A DNA stretch of 64,000 bases from Peromyscus leucopus (GCF_004664715.2 NC_051086.1:76119164-76183163); one strand, 5' to 3'; shown: positions 45,101 to 58,354, numbered from the stretch's first letter. Numbers and translations are program-made. Notes: a model not told the origin generated them from the letters alone.

Positions 45101-45879
45101 AAAGCTGAAAATATTATTCTGAGTGACAATAACAAGAGCAGGAAATATTAGAGTGAAGGTTTGGATTCTGAATGCTAAAATTCTTTCATAGATTAATATA
45201 GGATATGACAAATATAAGATTAAAAATGTGTTTCTCAGGAAAGTATTTCCATTAATAAATGCTTCGGGGTACAGGCCATATTAAGAAGATTACCTTCTGT
45301 CTTAGAAAATTTCATTGTTTCCCCCATTAATGAAACACAAGTTTTGGTGTCAAGATAGCAAAGATAAAAAAAAATAGAGAGAGAAATGTGAAGACAAATT
45401 CTTTAAAGTAACTTCATGTCACGGGAGAGATGATTATAGCAATTTCTTGTCCACAGCAATATATAGAGCACATAGACACCACATTTCCTAAAATTTGAGA
45501 TAGTAACAAAAACATTAAGAGCTTGTACTGGCTCACTGTGACCAGCACCTTCTCTAGGTTGAAAGTTGATAACTTCAGAAAATACTTTTGTGAACTTTAA
45601 GGAAGACAAGAAAGTGTGCAGACCAGTGAATCAGGAATCACAGGAGCGATGGACAGGAGCACATGGGCAATGGTCGGAAGTGCTCCTCCAGGAATTAGGC
45701 TAGGAATCAAATAAGCACCTCTGTATCTGCTCTTTACACCATCTGTCAAGTAGTACTCACTGCTGAATGGGAACTATGACTACTGTGTGGCTCTAAATTC
45801 TATTATTTGTTGATGTTGTCTTGCACACTCTATTGGATAATTAGCTAGAAGAATGAATATTTGTTGACTAATAGTTTCC
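42151..45879. other. Unique DNA, no gene seen; contains a candidate regulatory segment
   Basis: No repeat family was recognised in 3.7 kb. The block at 43640-44110 combines balanced base composition with several homeodomain-like cores and looks unlike decayed repeats. Its two overlapping 100-codon frames (43710-44106) carry no known motif. Confidence 0.45.
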
Positions 45880-46083
45880 TAGATCAAGGGGTAGGTAGTA
45901 TGATCCATTTTTTATAGAGGCTATTGGGTTGTATCAAGAGATCCTAAATTTTAAGGTGAAATGTTGGTAAGGAAAGAGGTTTGGGTCCTTTCTGTTAACA
46001 AGAGACATTTTTCTTAGTGTTTGAAGTAGGGAAATTTTGATATTAGTTGTAACTTTTTTTCATTTTAAACAAAAAAGGGGAAA
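45880..46083 (+). mobile_element. Probable 3' internal ERV sequence with polypurine tract
   Basis: The purine run AACAAAAAAGGGGAAA (46068-46083) abuts the TGTGG start of an LTR, which is where a retroviral polypurine tract must lie. The upstream 200 bp is non-coding and its outer limit is a guess. Confidence 0.5.
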
Positions 46084-46552
46084 TGTGGTTGATATATTGT
46101 ATACCCCAATAAACTTATCTGGGGATCAGAGAACAGAACAGCCACTATATTAAACATAGAGGTTAGGCAGTGGTAGCACACACCTTTAATCCTAGCATTC
46201 GGGAGACAGAGTCTCTGTGAGTTCAAGGCTACACTGGAAACAGCCAGACATGGTGCCATACACCTTTAATCCCAGGAAGTGATGGCAGGAAGCAGAAAGT
46301 TTTATAAGGCATGATGACCAGGAACTAGAAGCTTTTAAGCTTTTAGGCTTTGAGCAGCAGTTCAGCTAAGATCCATTTGGATGAGGACTCAGAGGCTTCC
46401 AGTTTGAGGAAACAGGTTCAGCTGAGGAGTTGGCGAAGTGAGGTTGGCTGTGGCTTGTTCTGCTTCTCTGATCATTCAGAATTCACCCCAATACTCGACT
46501 CCAGGTTGTTTTTATTAATAAGTAGTTTTAAGATTCATGTTTCAGTTGATCA
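46084..46552 (+). mobile_element. 3' LTR with B1-like insert
   Basis: Starts TGTGGTTGATATATTG and ends near 'cagttgatca'. Contains an AATAAA near the start (46109-46114) and two B1-like segments ('cacacacctttaatcctagc' and 'catacacctttaatcccagg'). The 3' half is related to the LTR at 23154 ('gcttctctgatcattcagaa', 'ttttattaataagtag'). The right boundary is uncertain, as no duplication was identified. Confidence 0.65.
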
Positions 46553-47845
46553 CAAGAACAAATTGTAGTTGAAAAGGTTACAGACATGCTTTCAGTGTTT
46601 CTTCCATAATGAGAAGAGGCCATTTGAAGGGATGTACTGGCAGATGTAGAATCCAGTTAAGACTTTCATCCTCTGCTGTGTGGCCAATGTCATTTCCAAG
46701 GGTGAACATTTACATCAAGTTGTGCCGTTGATAGATTATATGTAGCAGTTTTCTACACCCACTCTCATTTAACCACATTTTGTATAAACATGAATAAGAA
46801 GAAAACCTTAGTTAAGTTCAATACTGAAATTTAGTGAATTTGTTACTGCCACAAAACCTGGCTTAATCTGACTATACAAGAAAATATATGGCATAAAATT
46901 TAAAGTGAATGGCGAAAATATGGAAGTAAAACCAGAGAGTCTCCACAAAATAACAATTGTCATCCCTGGTAAAAATGTGTGTGGAAGATCCTTGAATTTG
47001 GAATCCAGTTGAACTAATTTAAATATACTTTCTTTTACCATTTGGTTCTGTGACTTTAGGTGTTATTTAAATTCTTTTTACTCTCATTTAATAAAATGAG
47101 GATAAAATAAAATAAAATTGAGATTTTTTGTTTTATATTGTAAAACATATTCTTTAAAAAATTCATACATGTATACAATGTATGTAGATCATATCAACCC
47201 TCCACTCCCTTCTTGAAACTCCCTCTGCTTCTCTCTCAACATACCTTCCTATAATGTCATCCTCATAATTTCCTGTCCTTTTATTTTGTAACCCCTGAAG
47301 TCGAATTAGATGCCATGAAGATATCACTAACCACGGCATAAAGCAGAAATTAGAAAGGTAGGCAGGGGGCGTAAGTTCTAAACTAATATATCTGGAGCAC
47401 ACAGTCTTTTCCAAGGCACATAAAGAAAGCAAGTTTGGAAACTAAATCAAAATAAGTCAGTGTGCAATTCAGGTTTTTTGTTTTTGTTTTTGTTTTTGTT
47501 TTTTTACTAAGACCAAGACTTGAATACGTCAATGAATTAATGAATTATCCATTAAAAGATGGATTCCTGGCTTCTAATCTTTGTTGGAATAATTTACCTC
47601 TGTTATATTTATTGAATGAGTTGGCCACATTAAGGCTTCAAGTTTGTTTCTCTATGAGTTTATTAGGTGAATGCTCCCTGGTAGTCAACTGTACACACTT
47701 TCCTTGTGATAAAGTTACTTGCTTATTATACTATTGAAATCAGTATAACTGCTGTTTTTATTATAGCTGCATTTTGGTGTATTTCTAAATGAAATCTATA
47801 ACCCTCTTACTTTGTGTATATACAGCTTTTTATCTTTCTCTGTGT
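46553..47845. other. Unique AT-rich DNA, no gene seen
   Basis: Includes a TTTTTG repeat at 47475-47502. No exon or repeat family was recognised. Confidence 0.45.
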
Positions 47846-47858
47846 GTCTATCTGTCTG

Positions 47859-47908
<50 letters not shown>
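47846..47908 (+). repeat. (TATC)n microsatellite
   Basis: TCTG/TCTA tetranucleotides leading into about 12 pure TATC units. Confidence 0.95.
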
Positions 47909-49629
47909 CATACATACACACATATCTATTAAGTATGTAAAATGACATGCATTCCTTTTCTAGAAAGTCATTTAACAATAGATACAAAAGCTTTAATGAA
48001 AGCTTACCTTTGCCTTAAAAAGGATCTATTTTTAAGGACTTTCCTATTAACAGCTACAGTTAAGTATTTGTTCTTAATATTTTATTATGTGCAAATACTT
48101 ATAACTTAAGTAGTAATTAGAGAAATGGTGTTGGTATGTGAGAGGACATTATGCAGTCATCAAAACTGTTTTCACAGAAGGCAGAAATAATTGCCATATA
48201 ACATTACAGGAAAATAGTTGAGTATTTTAGGGTTTAAGTTTTGCTTGTTTGTATGCATATACATTTTCCAGGATACATTATGAAAACATTAAGGAAACAA
48301 ATGTTTCCATTTTCATTTGTTTGCTCTTTGTTTCTGAATCCTCCAGACTGGGTAATTTATGGAGAATAGTGGTGTATTAAGATCATAATTCTGTAAGGAG
48401 AGAATTTCAAGTGCATGGTGTTTGCATGTGTTCTGCTTCTGGTGACATCCTTCTACTGTTTAAAATTGTGATAGGCAATGGAATGATGGAGGCACCTGAT
48501 GAAGAAACAGAACATGAGATATGGATGTGTTTAGGATGTGTTTATTGTACCCTAGCCCTACCAAAGCTGGAACTCATTTATGTGTGAAAAGCGTTTATTA
48601 TTTCATTCATGAGGACCAAGTCCATAGGCTTCAGGCTTCTCCCACTGTATATGCCTCCCCAAACTACCAGATTAAGGAATTCAAATTTTAACACATAAAC
48701 TTTGGGGGAACATGCTCAAACGACAGCAGAAATATAGCAAATACTAAAGTATCATGTTTCTAGGACTTACATCTTAAAGACTTCACATATACTATCCCAG
48801 AATGTGCCTTTATTTTGATACAAGTTCTTTCAAGAAGTAATAGCATGTCTTCAGGTTTGGGATCTAATACAGGACGAGGGCTGTTCTTACCCGAATAGGA
48901 GTTGAGGACACGAGTTCAAGACACTAGCTACAAGAAGGAGCTAGCCATCTGTAAATCAAGGGGAGCCTATAGAAATAACCATCTTTCTAGGACCCTTCAG
49001 TCCGTAATTGTGAGGAAATACATTTCTCCTGCTGAAATCCCTTGCACTGTATTGCCGTTTGCTTTGCTAAGGCAGCTGATCAAACTAGTAGAGTGCCTGT
49101 GTAAGGTAGGCTTATGAGCGTCTTTTATTTTGTTCATTTGTGTGTCTCTGCCAGGGGTTTACCAGCAGGATAATATCTGGGTCCAGGCACATTTCTCTCA
49201 GAGGCATGGGGGTGTCTTCTTACAAAGTACTAGGGTCCTGTTCACTGTTCTAACATAAATTCTCCATGGCTGTGTCTCCCTGACCTGAACATGAACCCGG
49301 AGAGGCCAGAGCTTTTAGCCAAATAAACATTGCAATCTATTGGCTTGTTATTCACATTGGAACATTGGACAATCCTGATATCTTATGAACTGGCATTTAA
49401 ATGGCATCAGTTCATAATGTACACAGACTGCTCTACAGTATTACAAGCACAGTCTGCACTATGACTGTGGTAAAGATTTCTGGTTATTTCCATCACCTCT
49501 GAAAATGATCATTTCTGAATGCTCAGTGGAGATTTTTCCTTGTAAGGAAAAATTCAGTGTTCCATTCTTTTGATTCTTAACAGTGTTGCCTGACATTTAT
49601 TTCATATATTTATATATAATTGCTTTTTC
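47909..49629. other. Mostly unique DNA, no gene seen
   Basis: The part at about 48350-48725 ('gactgggtaatttatggaga' ... 'tttgggggaacatgctcaaa') resembles an ancient mammalian dispersed repeat in outline, but I cannot assign it. Confidence 0.4.
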
Positions 49630-49770
49630 CAGATAGGCTTTCTCTGTGTAATGGCCCTGGCTGTCCTGGAACTTGCTTTGTAGACTAATCTGGCTTGGAA
49701 CTTGCAGAGATCCACCTGCCTCTGCCTCCTGAGTGCTGAGATTAAAGGTGTGCACCACCAACACCCCTTT
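49630..49770 (-). mobile_element. B1 SINE
   Basis: 'ggctttctctgtgtaatggc', 'cctggctgtcctggaacttg' and 'gtgctgagattaaaggtgtg' show a B1 with the older 'ccctggctgtcctgga' form, unlike the two cricetid-variant copies. Confidence 0.9.
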
Positions 49771-51207
49771 GCAATCAGGCATATGTATATCTCTTTTCCC
49801 TCCATGGCCACTTTTGTTCCACAAACACATTTAGTCTTCTCTCACGCATGATTCAAAGGAAAAATAACTAAATATAAGAGAAAACTACCTCAACTACAAA
49901 TATTATTTTATTTACTTACTTACTTAAATATTTATTTATTATGAAAAAGAGGACATTGGGAAAGAGAGAGAGAAGCTAGGAGAATAAACATTAACAAAAA
50001 CTCCTTCATTTTATGAAGTAAAATTGGTATCTTATGATGGAAAGGGCAGCAAAGGCGCTGTGAAGTACAATGGATTTCCATTGGTTTGTCACCTGAACTT
50101 GACCTTAAGAATGAAATTATTGAAAAATATTACTATATCCCTCAAGCCCCTTTAGATTGTCCACTAAATTCCTGGCACCTTGAATATGCTATTTCTAATC
50201 TAGAAACTGTCTATTAAAAGCAGTGGTATCAATTTGAAAGAATTGTATCTTAAGGGTTAACTTGATTACTACATGTCACAGAAAAATGTTTCTTCAATAA
50301 AGAGTTTTCTTAGTGAAGTTTCCTTAGAAATTCTATGTCCCCCAAAATACCAACAGAATTCCAACAGAAAAGAAAACCCACATTTACTACAGATCTAATG
50401 AGACAGGAACTTTATATCCACAATTTTGTTCAATATGTCTAACATTGTTAATAGGTAGGAATGAGCATTGCAATTTTAGATGGCAGGAGATTGAGGCTCA
50501 AAAAGTTGGATTAATCCATCACATGAATCCAACCTTAAATGACAAAACTGAGATTTGAATCGAGTAGCATCTAAATCAGAAGGAGGAAATCTAGACAATA
50601 CATAGTTTTTGAGGCAGCCTCTATCTCATAAACATCTTCTTCCCACCTTGGATCCCTTAGTCTCATCTTGGATCTGGGTTGAAGGATATGTATCCTGTTA
50701 CCACATGACATGCTCCATAAAATAGTGTTTCCCACAGGACCAAAGGTACTTCATTGAGGAGATATTCTTCTGGATATTTCAAAACACAGTTGTCAACTTC
50801 AACTTATTAAATATAGAATGCATATTTAATTGATGAAAAAGAACCATATTCTCAGAGGTCTGCATTAGAGTCTCTTCCGAGTTTGTTCATGTAATGTCTT
50901 ATTTCTATCCATCTGCCTTTTTTCTTAGGCCTTTTTCTTTACTCTGCTTTTCCCCATTAATCTAATGTCTCTGATCTCTAATGCTTCTAAAAGCTTTTAG
51001 TTTAAAGATCTCATACTCCATGGAAATCTCTTACTTTTCTCATGCATTTAGGTCTTTTCAGTAAGATTTTAAGATGAGAAAGAACAAAATGGACTTGGCC
51101 TGCTATCACGAACTAAATAATGCCTTTACCTTTTCTCAATTTCAATCTGGGCTTGTGGCTTCTATGATTCTCCCCACTATATTCACATGGAGAAAGGGTA
51201 GCATGGT
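49771..51207. other. Unique DNA, no gene seen
   Basis: Nothing recognised apart from short ATTT/TTAC runs at about 49900-49930. Confidence 0.4.
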
Positions 51208-51540
51208 TAGTTTTATATTGCTGTGGTAAGATACCATGATTTACTGGTTTTTTACAACTTCAGAGGCTTAGAATTCGTGACCATCATAGCAGGGAAAATG
51301 GCAGCACATAGGCAGGCATGGTGCTGGAAGAGTAGCTCAGAGCTCACTAGAGACAACTGTGATGCAGAGAGGAAGCTAACTGGGAATGGCGTGGGCATTC
51401 AAAACCTCAAAGCATACCCCTAGTGACCTCCCCTAACAAAATTACATTTAATCCTTCCCAAATAGTTCCACCAACTGGAATCCAAGTATTTAAATATATG
51501 AGCCTCTGGGGGCCTTTGCCATTGAAATCACTACAGGGTA
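51208..51540 (+). mobile_element. Dispersed rodent repeat ('ttgctgtggtaagatacc' type)
   Basis: 'ttgctgtggtaagataccat', 'acaacttcagaggcttagaa', 'agcagggaaaatggcagcac', 'ggcaggcatggtgctggaag' and 'gggggcctttgccattgaaa' run in the order of a very common rodent dispersed repeat. Class not assigned. It shares its start style with 14946. Confidence 0.6.
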
Positions 51541-54500
51541 GAATGATCAAACCCAGATATTCTCTTTTGCAGTATGAAATGCAGTGACTCATGAAGCCAT
51601 CTTGATCCAGATATCTTTGAAGGAATGATGAGAGTAAAACGGAAGTCGAAGAAATTACCTGATTATAAGATATCATATTGCTGTCATGGTATTTGATCCT
51701 TATAATGCACATACTAGGTAAAAATCAATATCAATTTAGTCTTCTTATGGAAAAAAAAATGAGAGAACTGCTCCAGGCTGTCTAGCTAAGATGAGAGAGT
51801 TGGGTTTTTACTATATCTTCTGTGCAAGTTCTTAACTCCTAGGAATGGTGAGATCAAAGAGCTTAGATTATCTTTTCTATTGATTTATTTCTTTATTTTC
51901 CCCATGTTGTGCATTCTCAGAGGTATCAGCTAATGGATCCAGCACTTTGGGGCTGGAGGTTATGGCTCTGCATTTCTATCAAATTCCTGGATATGAGGGT
52001 CCTAGTGGTTCTTGAACCACACCCTATGGCAATGCAAGTCTGTGTTAACTCAGATGACTTCCACAGTGCCTCACAAAATTTAGTTTCAACCATCATCAGA
52101 GGCCTAAGTCTCCCTAATTGATGTATTTTTAATCTTATACCATTGGAGTTTGGTACAACTTTCCACTCTGTGTAAAGTATATTCTTCAACATTTTCCCTA
52201 AATGTAACAACTACAAACCTCTCTCAGAATGACTAGTTAATATTTCCTAATGTTTTAATGAGTAGAAATTAATTTTTTATACTCTACAAACCTCACAGCC
52301 TAAAGATAGCTATGTTATTTATTTATTCCTTAGAAGTTTATGTCACTACAATTTCGTATTTTGTGGACTTTTTTTTTCTTTGCTTGCTTTCTTTCTGCCT
52401 AATTCCTTTCCTTTATTCTTAGGTCCCGTCCTTTCTTCTTTATTGTGCTAGGAAGGAACTGAACTGGGGCCTCTTATCTGCTTGAAAAGGCGATTACATC
52501 TTGAGATCCACCTCTTTTGTTTTCAGGTGCTGATCTTCATTATTAGCATATCACTCACTGTTGTTTGTGTCCCTGACCAGTTTCTACCCTCAGTGACTGA
52601 AGGATTCAAGTAGATGGTCTGTTAGTGTGTTTGGGTGGTAGTGTGACTCTTCCTTATATTTGTGATTTTTTTAAACTTCATTTTAATCACTGTCTCTTCT
52701 TGGTTTGGTCATTTAGAACAGGTATGGCACTTCTCAAGCTATGATTGTATGCACTCCCATCTGATTTAGCCTCCGGTCCTTCCAGATGGCATTTGTGAAG
52801 TTATCCCAGTTTACCAGCTCTACGGTATCATAGTACAATAAAAATCCCCTTTCTTGTCATAGTATGTGTTGTACAAAAATTAAAGAATTGTGCTGAGTTG
52901 CAATGAGGGTAGGAGAGGAAAGCAGAAGAAAAAAAAATGTGGTCTATGTGGATCAGCAAAGTATATAGATGGTGGATTATTAGTGCCCAGGACTAGTCAG
53001 CCTGGTAATCCAAGATATTTCAAGAAAAGAACAATAGGCCTGTTAGACAAGGATGTATTGGTGTGCCCTAAATGATCATCTGGAAGCTGTTATCTCAGCT
53101 GTTTTCCAGGGATGATTTGATTAATGTCAAGAGTCATAGGTTAAGCAAATGTTTATCAGGGTTATCCCAGGATCAAGTGCAAGCATGTCATGAATGCAGA
53201 AGGGCTTCCACATGGAAATGGTAGTTTTTGCTCACTTCTTGATTAATGTGACCCATCTTAACCTTCAAAGAAGTCTGATATTATGAAGATCCTTCTTTCT
53301 CCTTTAACCCAGGAAAATATTTATTCCCTTGCTTCTTCGGTGCTTAAGTGAATTATGCAGAAGCTAGCAGGAGTTGGTTAATTATTCAAATGTGCTTATT
53401 ATACATAAGCAGCATGTTGGTTCTGTCTCTATTTGTGCATATGTATTTATTTTTTATGAACCTATTTTCTGTCAGTGGAGATAAGAGAATAGAATTAGCA
53501 CATTTGTCCCATTTATTGTTACAAAATATGAACTTAAGATCTGTATACTGATTTAGGGAAGCATTTTCCTAGGAGTCTATGTGAGCCCTGGTAGAAGAAA
53601 ATTGTTAGTAACAAATACACTTGTGAGATTCTCCATCAAACAGCAGCACCGGGGGAAAAATGACATGCATCTTATGGAATCTGTTAAAAAAAAAAAAAAG
53701 ATTTTGAAAAAAATAAGGACATCTTTTGAGGGACAGAGATTTGGGAAAAATCATCTGTGGGAAAGGGAGAGGGACAGACAGAATAGGCATGAAGTTTCCC
53801 TCTGCCACAACACCTTGAGGGAACCAGGAGTGTGGAAGGTAGCAAGGAGGAGGAGAAACAAGAAAACATAAACACTGCTTTAGGTAATTATACACAAATC
53901 TTTATGTAGCTTTGACGATGGGAAAGAAAGGGGCCATTCTTAAAGGTGCAGAGCTAATTGCATTTGCTAATTGCATTTTCCTGTATTGACACTCCCTCAC
54001 CCAAGTGATAGCTTTGCCCAGAGAAGACTACTGCTTTCAGAGGCAGCCAGGAGGAGGGCCCAGATTCTGTGTTGGGCTTTTTGCCGCTTTTGCCACTGTT
54101 TATCTTCCTTGTAAACCAGGAACAGGTGCCACACACTCCAAGCGCTTTCTGTTCAGATGTAATTAGAAAATGGATGGAGCCTGTCTTTTGAGGTATTTCT
54201 TAATTTGCCTGTACTGATGGATTCATAGTCTAACCTACATTGGGAATATGCAACATGACTTTAGGTAGCACACAAGTGAATAATATCAAGCTTAAGATGT
54301 CTACATTTTTTTACTTTCCTTATGCATAAGGCAATTGAAATTGAATATCCATTTGTAGTGTCAATATAAGAAAAATGTATCTAAATCATACCAGTAAAAT
54401 ATATTTAAATTATTGGTTATTTCTAGAACATATACACAATATTAGGTCAGTATGCACATATGGGATATTTGTGAAGATAGCATTTAGATGATTGTCATTT

Positions 54501-55004
54501 GGGAATCTCCAACATGTGGCACAGTATGACATAAAGGAGGTAGGATCATAGTTCAAAAGATAGTTTCTTTGTTTGAGGTAGGATAATAAATTCTAATGTG
54601 TGTTATGTATGCTAGTGCTGATTTTTCCCATAGCTTGTGACCATTCAAATATAAATAAATTAAAATGGAATAAAGTTAAGAAGTCACTTCCCTGGTTGCA
54701 TTTGGCATATTTCGGTTGCTCATTAGACACATGTTTCCAGAGGGTCATACATTAAGAAGAATAGGTACAATATAGAATGCTTACATCATCGCACACAGTT
54801 CTGTTAGACCAAGCTGCTTTGGAGGCCCTGGAAGGAACAACATGAGTTTAATACTTCCCAACCCTGCACTTGAACATTAGTCTGATTATTTCCTTTTGTT
54901 TATTACTGTATTATTTTCTTCTGTGTGTATTTCCTCTATAAATGTTTTGCACTCAAACCTTAAAACTCCAAAGAAGTTAACTAGAAAAGCTTCGATCACT
55001 GTGT
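51541..55004. other. Unique DNA, no gene seen; contains a candidate regulatory segment
   Basis: No repeat family or exon was recognised. A candidate block at 53900-54180 carries an AATTGC repeat motif, GATA/TTATC and CAGGTG sites and a higher GC content than its surroundings. Confidence 0.45.
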
Positions 55005-55137
55005 TTAAGCCTTGAAGAGGCCATGATTTGAAAGAAAGCATGTAGGGCTATAAGGGAAGGTTTAGAAGGAGGAAAGAGAAGGAAAATAATGTAACTAAAT
55101 TATAATTTCAAAAACAAAATAATAAAATAGAGATACC
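55005..55137 (+). mobile_element. L1 3' end, strongly 5'-truncated
   Basis: 'gaggccatgatttgaaagaa', then a purine-rich stretch ('ggtttagaaggaggaaagag'), 'taactaaattataatttcaa' and an AATAAAATAG end match the end of the Lx-type L1 also seen at 15.5-15.65 kb. Confidence 0.65.
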
Positions 55138-55834
55138 AGGAAAACTAAAAATCTACTTTTATTATTATTGATTTTCTCATTTCCATGCCTCTGTGGTGGA
55201 TTCTCTCTCTTTTTTTCTCAAGTATTATCACATTTCAAGTAGGTAGAAGAGTTGGTATTCATGACTGACTGTCACTGAAAATTTAGTGTCCTTCTGCTGT
55301 AAGATGGCTCCCTTAGAGCTGCATGAATGTTCCCTGCCTAGAACCTAGTATGTGTATATTGTTGAAATCAGAAGAGGATTGCTCCCTGGGTTGCAGGATG
55401 ACTTTGTGGGTTAGACTGTGAGTCATAGGCTTCTCACATGCTAGTGTGCAGTTCAAGCATATAGCTCTGCCAAATTTTCTACCATGCTTGTACAAACTGT
55501 TGTAACATACTGTTGTTCTTGGGATGAGAAATGTGTTTGGGGACTTGTTTCTCACCTGTGTATTGTTTTAGTGGGTGGAGAGTGCATGTTAATGGAACAG
55601 CCCATGAGATTTTTATGCCTGCTCCCTCCCTCTTATATACTTTCTGTTTCTTGACTGTAGACTCAATGTGACATCTGCTGCAATGCTCTCCCCTGCCATG
55701 ATGGACTGTAACTGGTCTTAATCTATGATACAACTCCTTCCTCTCTTAATACACAAGTCTAGGAGTTGGTTTCATCATTATTATTCTCATTATATATATG
55801 AGCAGAGTGAGGCCAATAATGAAAACTTGTGGGA
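55138..55834. other. Mostly unique DNA
   Basis: The part at 55670-55790 ('cctgccatgatggactgtaa', 'ctccttcctctcttaataca') resembles the end of the common rodent dispersed repeat listed at 14946. No gene was seen. Confidence 0.4.
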
Positions 55835-56240
55835 CAGTCATGCATCGCTTAACAGTTATATTGTGGGAAATGTGTTAGGTGTATTTCTCACTGTGAGAAC
55901 ATGACAGAACACTCATGGAAGTGGAAATGGTCTATGTCAGTCACTCAACAGTGTTTCATAATACAATCAACACACATGGTAAACACGAAATGTATAAGAC
56001 CACTAACAACAAAGTATGGAATACTGATTTAGAGTAAATTTTGCATAAGTGGATTGAGTTCACACTAAAATAAACATTGAAGAGTATAGTGTAGTAAATG
56101 CATATACACAGAGGGCAATAAGTTATTGATATTATCAAGGTGATAAGTACTGTACATATTATGACTGCAACAAAAATGTGAGTACTGCATGGTGATATGA
56201 TGATGTGATGTCTATGATGGCCTGAATGAATAGGAAATTT
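55835..56240 (+). mobile_element. Fossil DNA transposon, MER2/Tigger-like
   Basis: Starts 'cagtcatgcatcgcttaaca', close to the terminal inverted repeat of the MER2/Tigger (TcMar) group as I know it. A 400-bp AT-rich non-coding body follows. I could not see the matching right terminal repeat, and no transposase remains. Confidence 0.6.
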
Positions 56241-57879
56241 TTTTAAAGATCCATTGTAATCCTAAGAGACTAATTGTTGGTATACAGTGCTGTTTTTTGT
56301 TTTTTTTTTCAGTACATAGCTGTAACTATATAGTGCACAGTTTATTTCCTTCTGTCCATGATCTGAATCTAACAAAGTTTTGGAAGTCAACTGAGGGATT
56401 GTGATTCTTGCATAATGGCAATTGGACTTGTTTCAATGTGTCCTTTTCTATCTGACTATCGTGAATAGAAGATGAAACAATTGACTGAGAATCAGCAAGC
56501 ACAATGCTGTTTTTCTCTCTAAGCTCCTTCCTTCTTCCTACCTGGAAACTAAACATCAACACATTTTGTTCCACTGCATAAGAAGACGCATGTGGGTCAT
56601 TTCTTTTGCCTTCCAACAATCTGATACTATTGTTTTAAATGGGGCTAATTAACATACAATATAGCAGGGTAATTAACATCTCTTTGTCCCAGATATTGGC
56701 CAGGCTCTGCAGGCTCATCCTAAAAAATATTTTTCATAGCATTGGGAAAATAATGAGCCTCATTCACTTTTAACCTCAGCCATATCTGAACTCATGACCC
56801 AGAAGTGGATGGCTCAGAGGCCCATTATGAGCACCTACAGCCATCTATTGTGACAAGAGTGGCCACATATTCAGCTTAATGCTGCCCAGATATTATCTGT
56901 TACCTAAGCACAAAGACAAACCACAGATACAAGGTAGCCATAAAAATCTCTTGCTGAGATTTATAGAAAATGTTGTCACTTTAATTAACATTTTCAAACA
57001 ACAACAACCATCATTCAGTGCTGCAAAACTAGCCACACACAAGATGCTAAATTTCTGAGTGTTTTAAAACAGAAAAAAAAAATGCTCTTTTGAGAATGGA
57101 AAGAAATGGAGTTTTCAGTTTGTAGACTGGAAAGATTGGAATAAAAGTAAGGTTTTTATCCCTCTATGCCTTTTGAATGAAAATCGCAGGTTTTACCCTG
57201 ACATCATTCTTCTTTTGTTAATTTGCCACCCTGACATGCAGAACCTTTGCAAAAATTCTTAGAATGGATTAAAATTGCATTTTTATAAATGAGCTTGAGA
57301 TCTTGCGTTTTGTAGTCTGGAGAAATAGAAGGTAATTGGAAGTTCTTTGGAACTTGGGAAATGAAATCAATTTTTGTAAGAGATTAATTTTTTTTTCATC
57401 TGAAAGAATGCAAAAGTGGCCCCATCACTTTCTTTTCTCACTCAAGCTCTCTTTTTCTGTAGTCTTAGAAACACAAATTGGTCTCTCACATCAATCATTA
57501 TCTTCCACTCCCTTCATCCAAAGAGATGACATTTGGACACATAAAGAGAAGTGTTCTGACGGTCTCTGTGTTGAATCTGGGTTCCTAGACAGTTTTGTTT
57601 CTGTAGCTTGATGCTTCCCATTCACCTACAGCCTGGATGGTCTAACAATATCAAAATGCTCAGCTTTGTGAGTCTATGAGTTCATTGCCATCCAGAAAGA
57701 AAATTTCAGATCCATCAGCTGATAGGGCAAAACCATGAATAAGGGCTGACATTCACTTGTTTTATTATGTTATACTTTTTGGTACATGTGAAGCTCACTT
57801 GATCCTTTCAGCAATTGTAAGAGACTCATCATTATGATGATCTTATAGAGGGTGCAGTTGAGACACCAAGAGGTTTTAT
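56241..57879. other. Unique DNA, no gene seen; contains a candidate regulatory segment
   Basis: The part at 56630-57260 has several TTAATTAA/TAATTAAC cores and a repeat-free, non-random look. The open frame 57336-57611 shows no known motif. Confidence 0.45.
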
Positions 57880-57905
57880 ATATAAGAGAGAGGATGAGAG
57901 AGAGA

Positions 57906-57960
<55 letters not shown>
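57880..57960 (+). repeat. (GA)n microsatellite
   Basis: Imperfect GA from 57888, pure from 57909 to 57959, grading into GAGACAGA sequence. The Arg-Glu-rich plus frame and the Leu-Ser-rich minus frame across it are artefacts. Confidence 0.95.
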
Positions 57961-57965
<5 letters not shown>

Positions 57966-58354
57966 TGGAAACAGAGACATAAACACAGACAGAGACACAG
58001 AGACAGAGAGAGAAAATGTGTCAGGATCAGAACACACACACATAGTCTGGTTACATCTACTTCTACAGTCATTTTCTATTTTCTACTGGGCCATTGATGT
58101 GTGCCTCTGGACATACAAGGGACTCACTAGTTACTCCTCTGCCCTTCAGTTTTGTTTTTATTTCAATGCTAACTTCTGCATTTGTTCCTTTGGTGCTCTC
58201 TAGATCTTACAGAGGACCAGAGTCTTGTCCTGTGTCCTGAAAATTGAACAATGAAAAGTCCATTGGAATGTCTACTCCTACCACTCCCTTAGATCAGGAG
58301 ATTCCAGAGAATTCCATTTGTTCCTCAGGGGCTGACTTAAACCTCACTCTGGTG

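Noticed and set aside
57770..58097. Frames rich in Leu-Ser (minus) and Arg-Glu (plus)
   Set aside because: Translation of the GA microsatellite.
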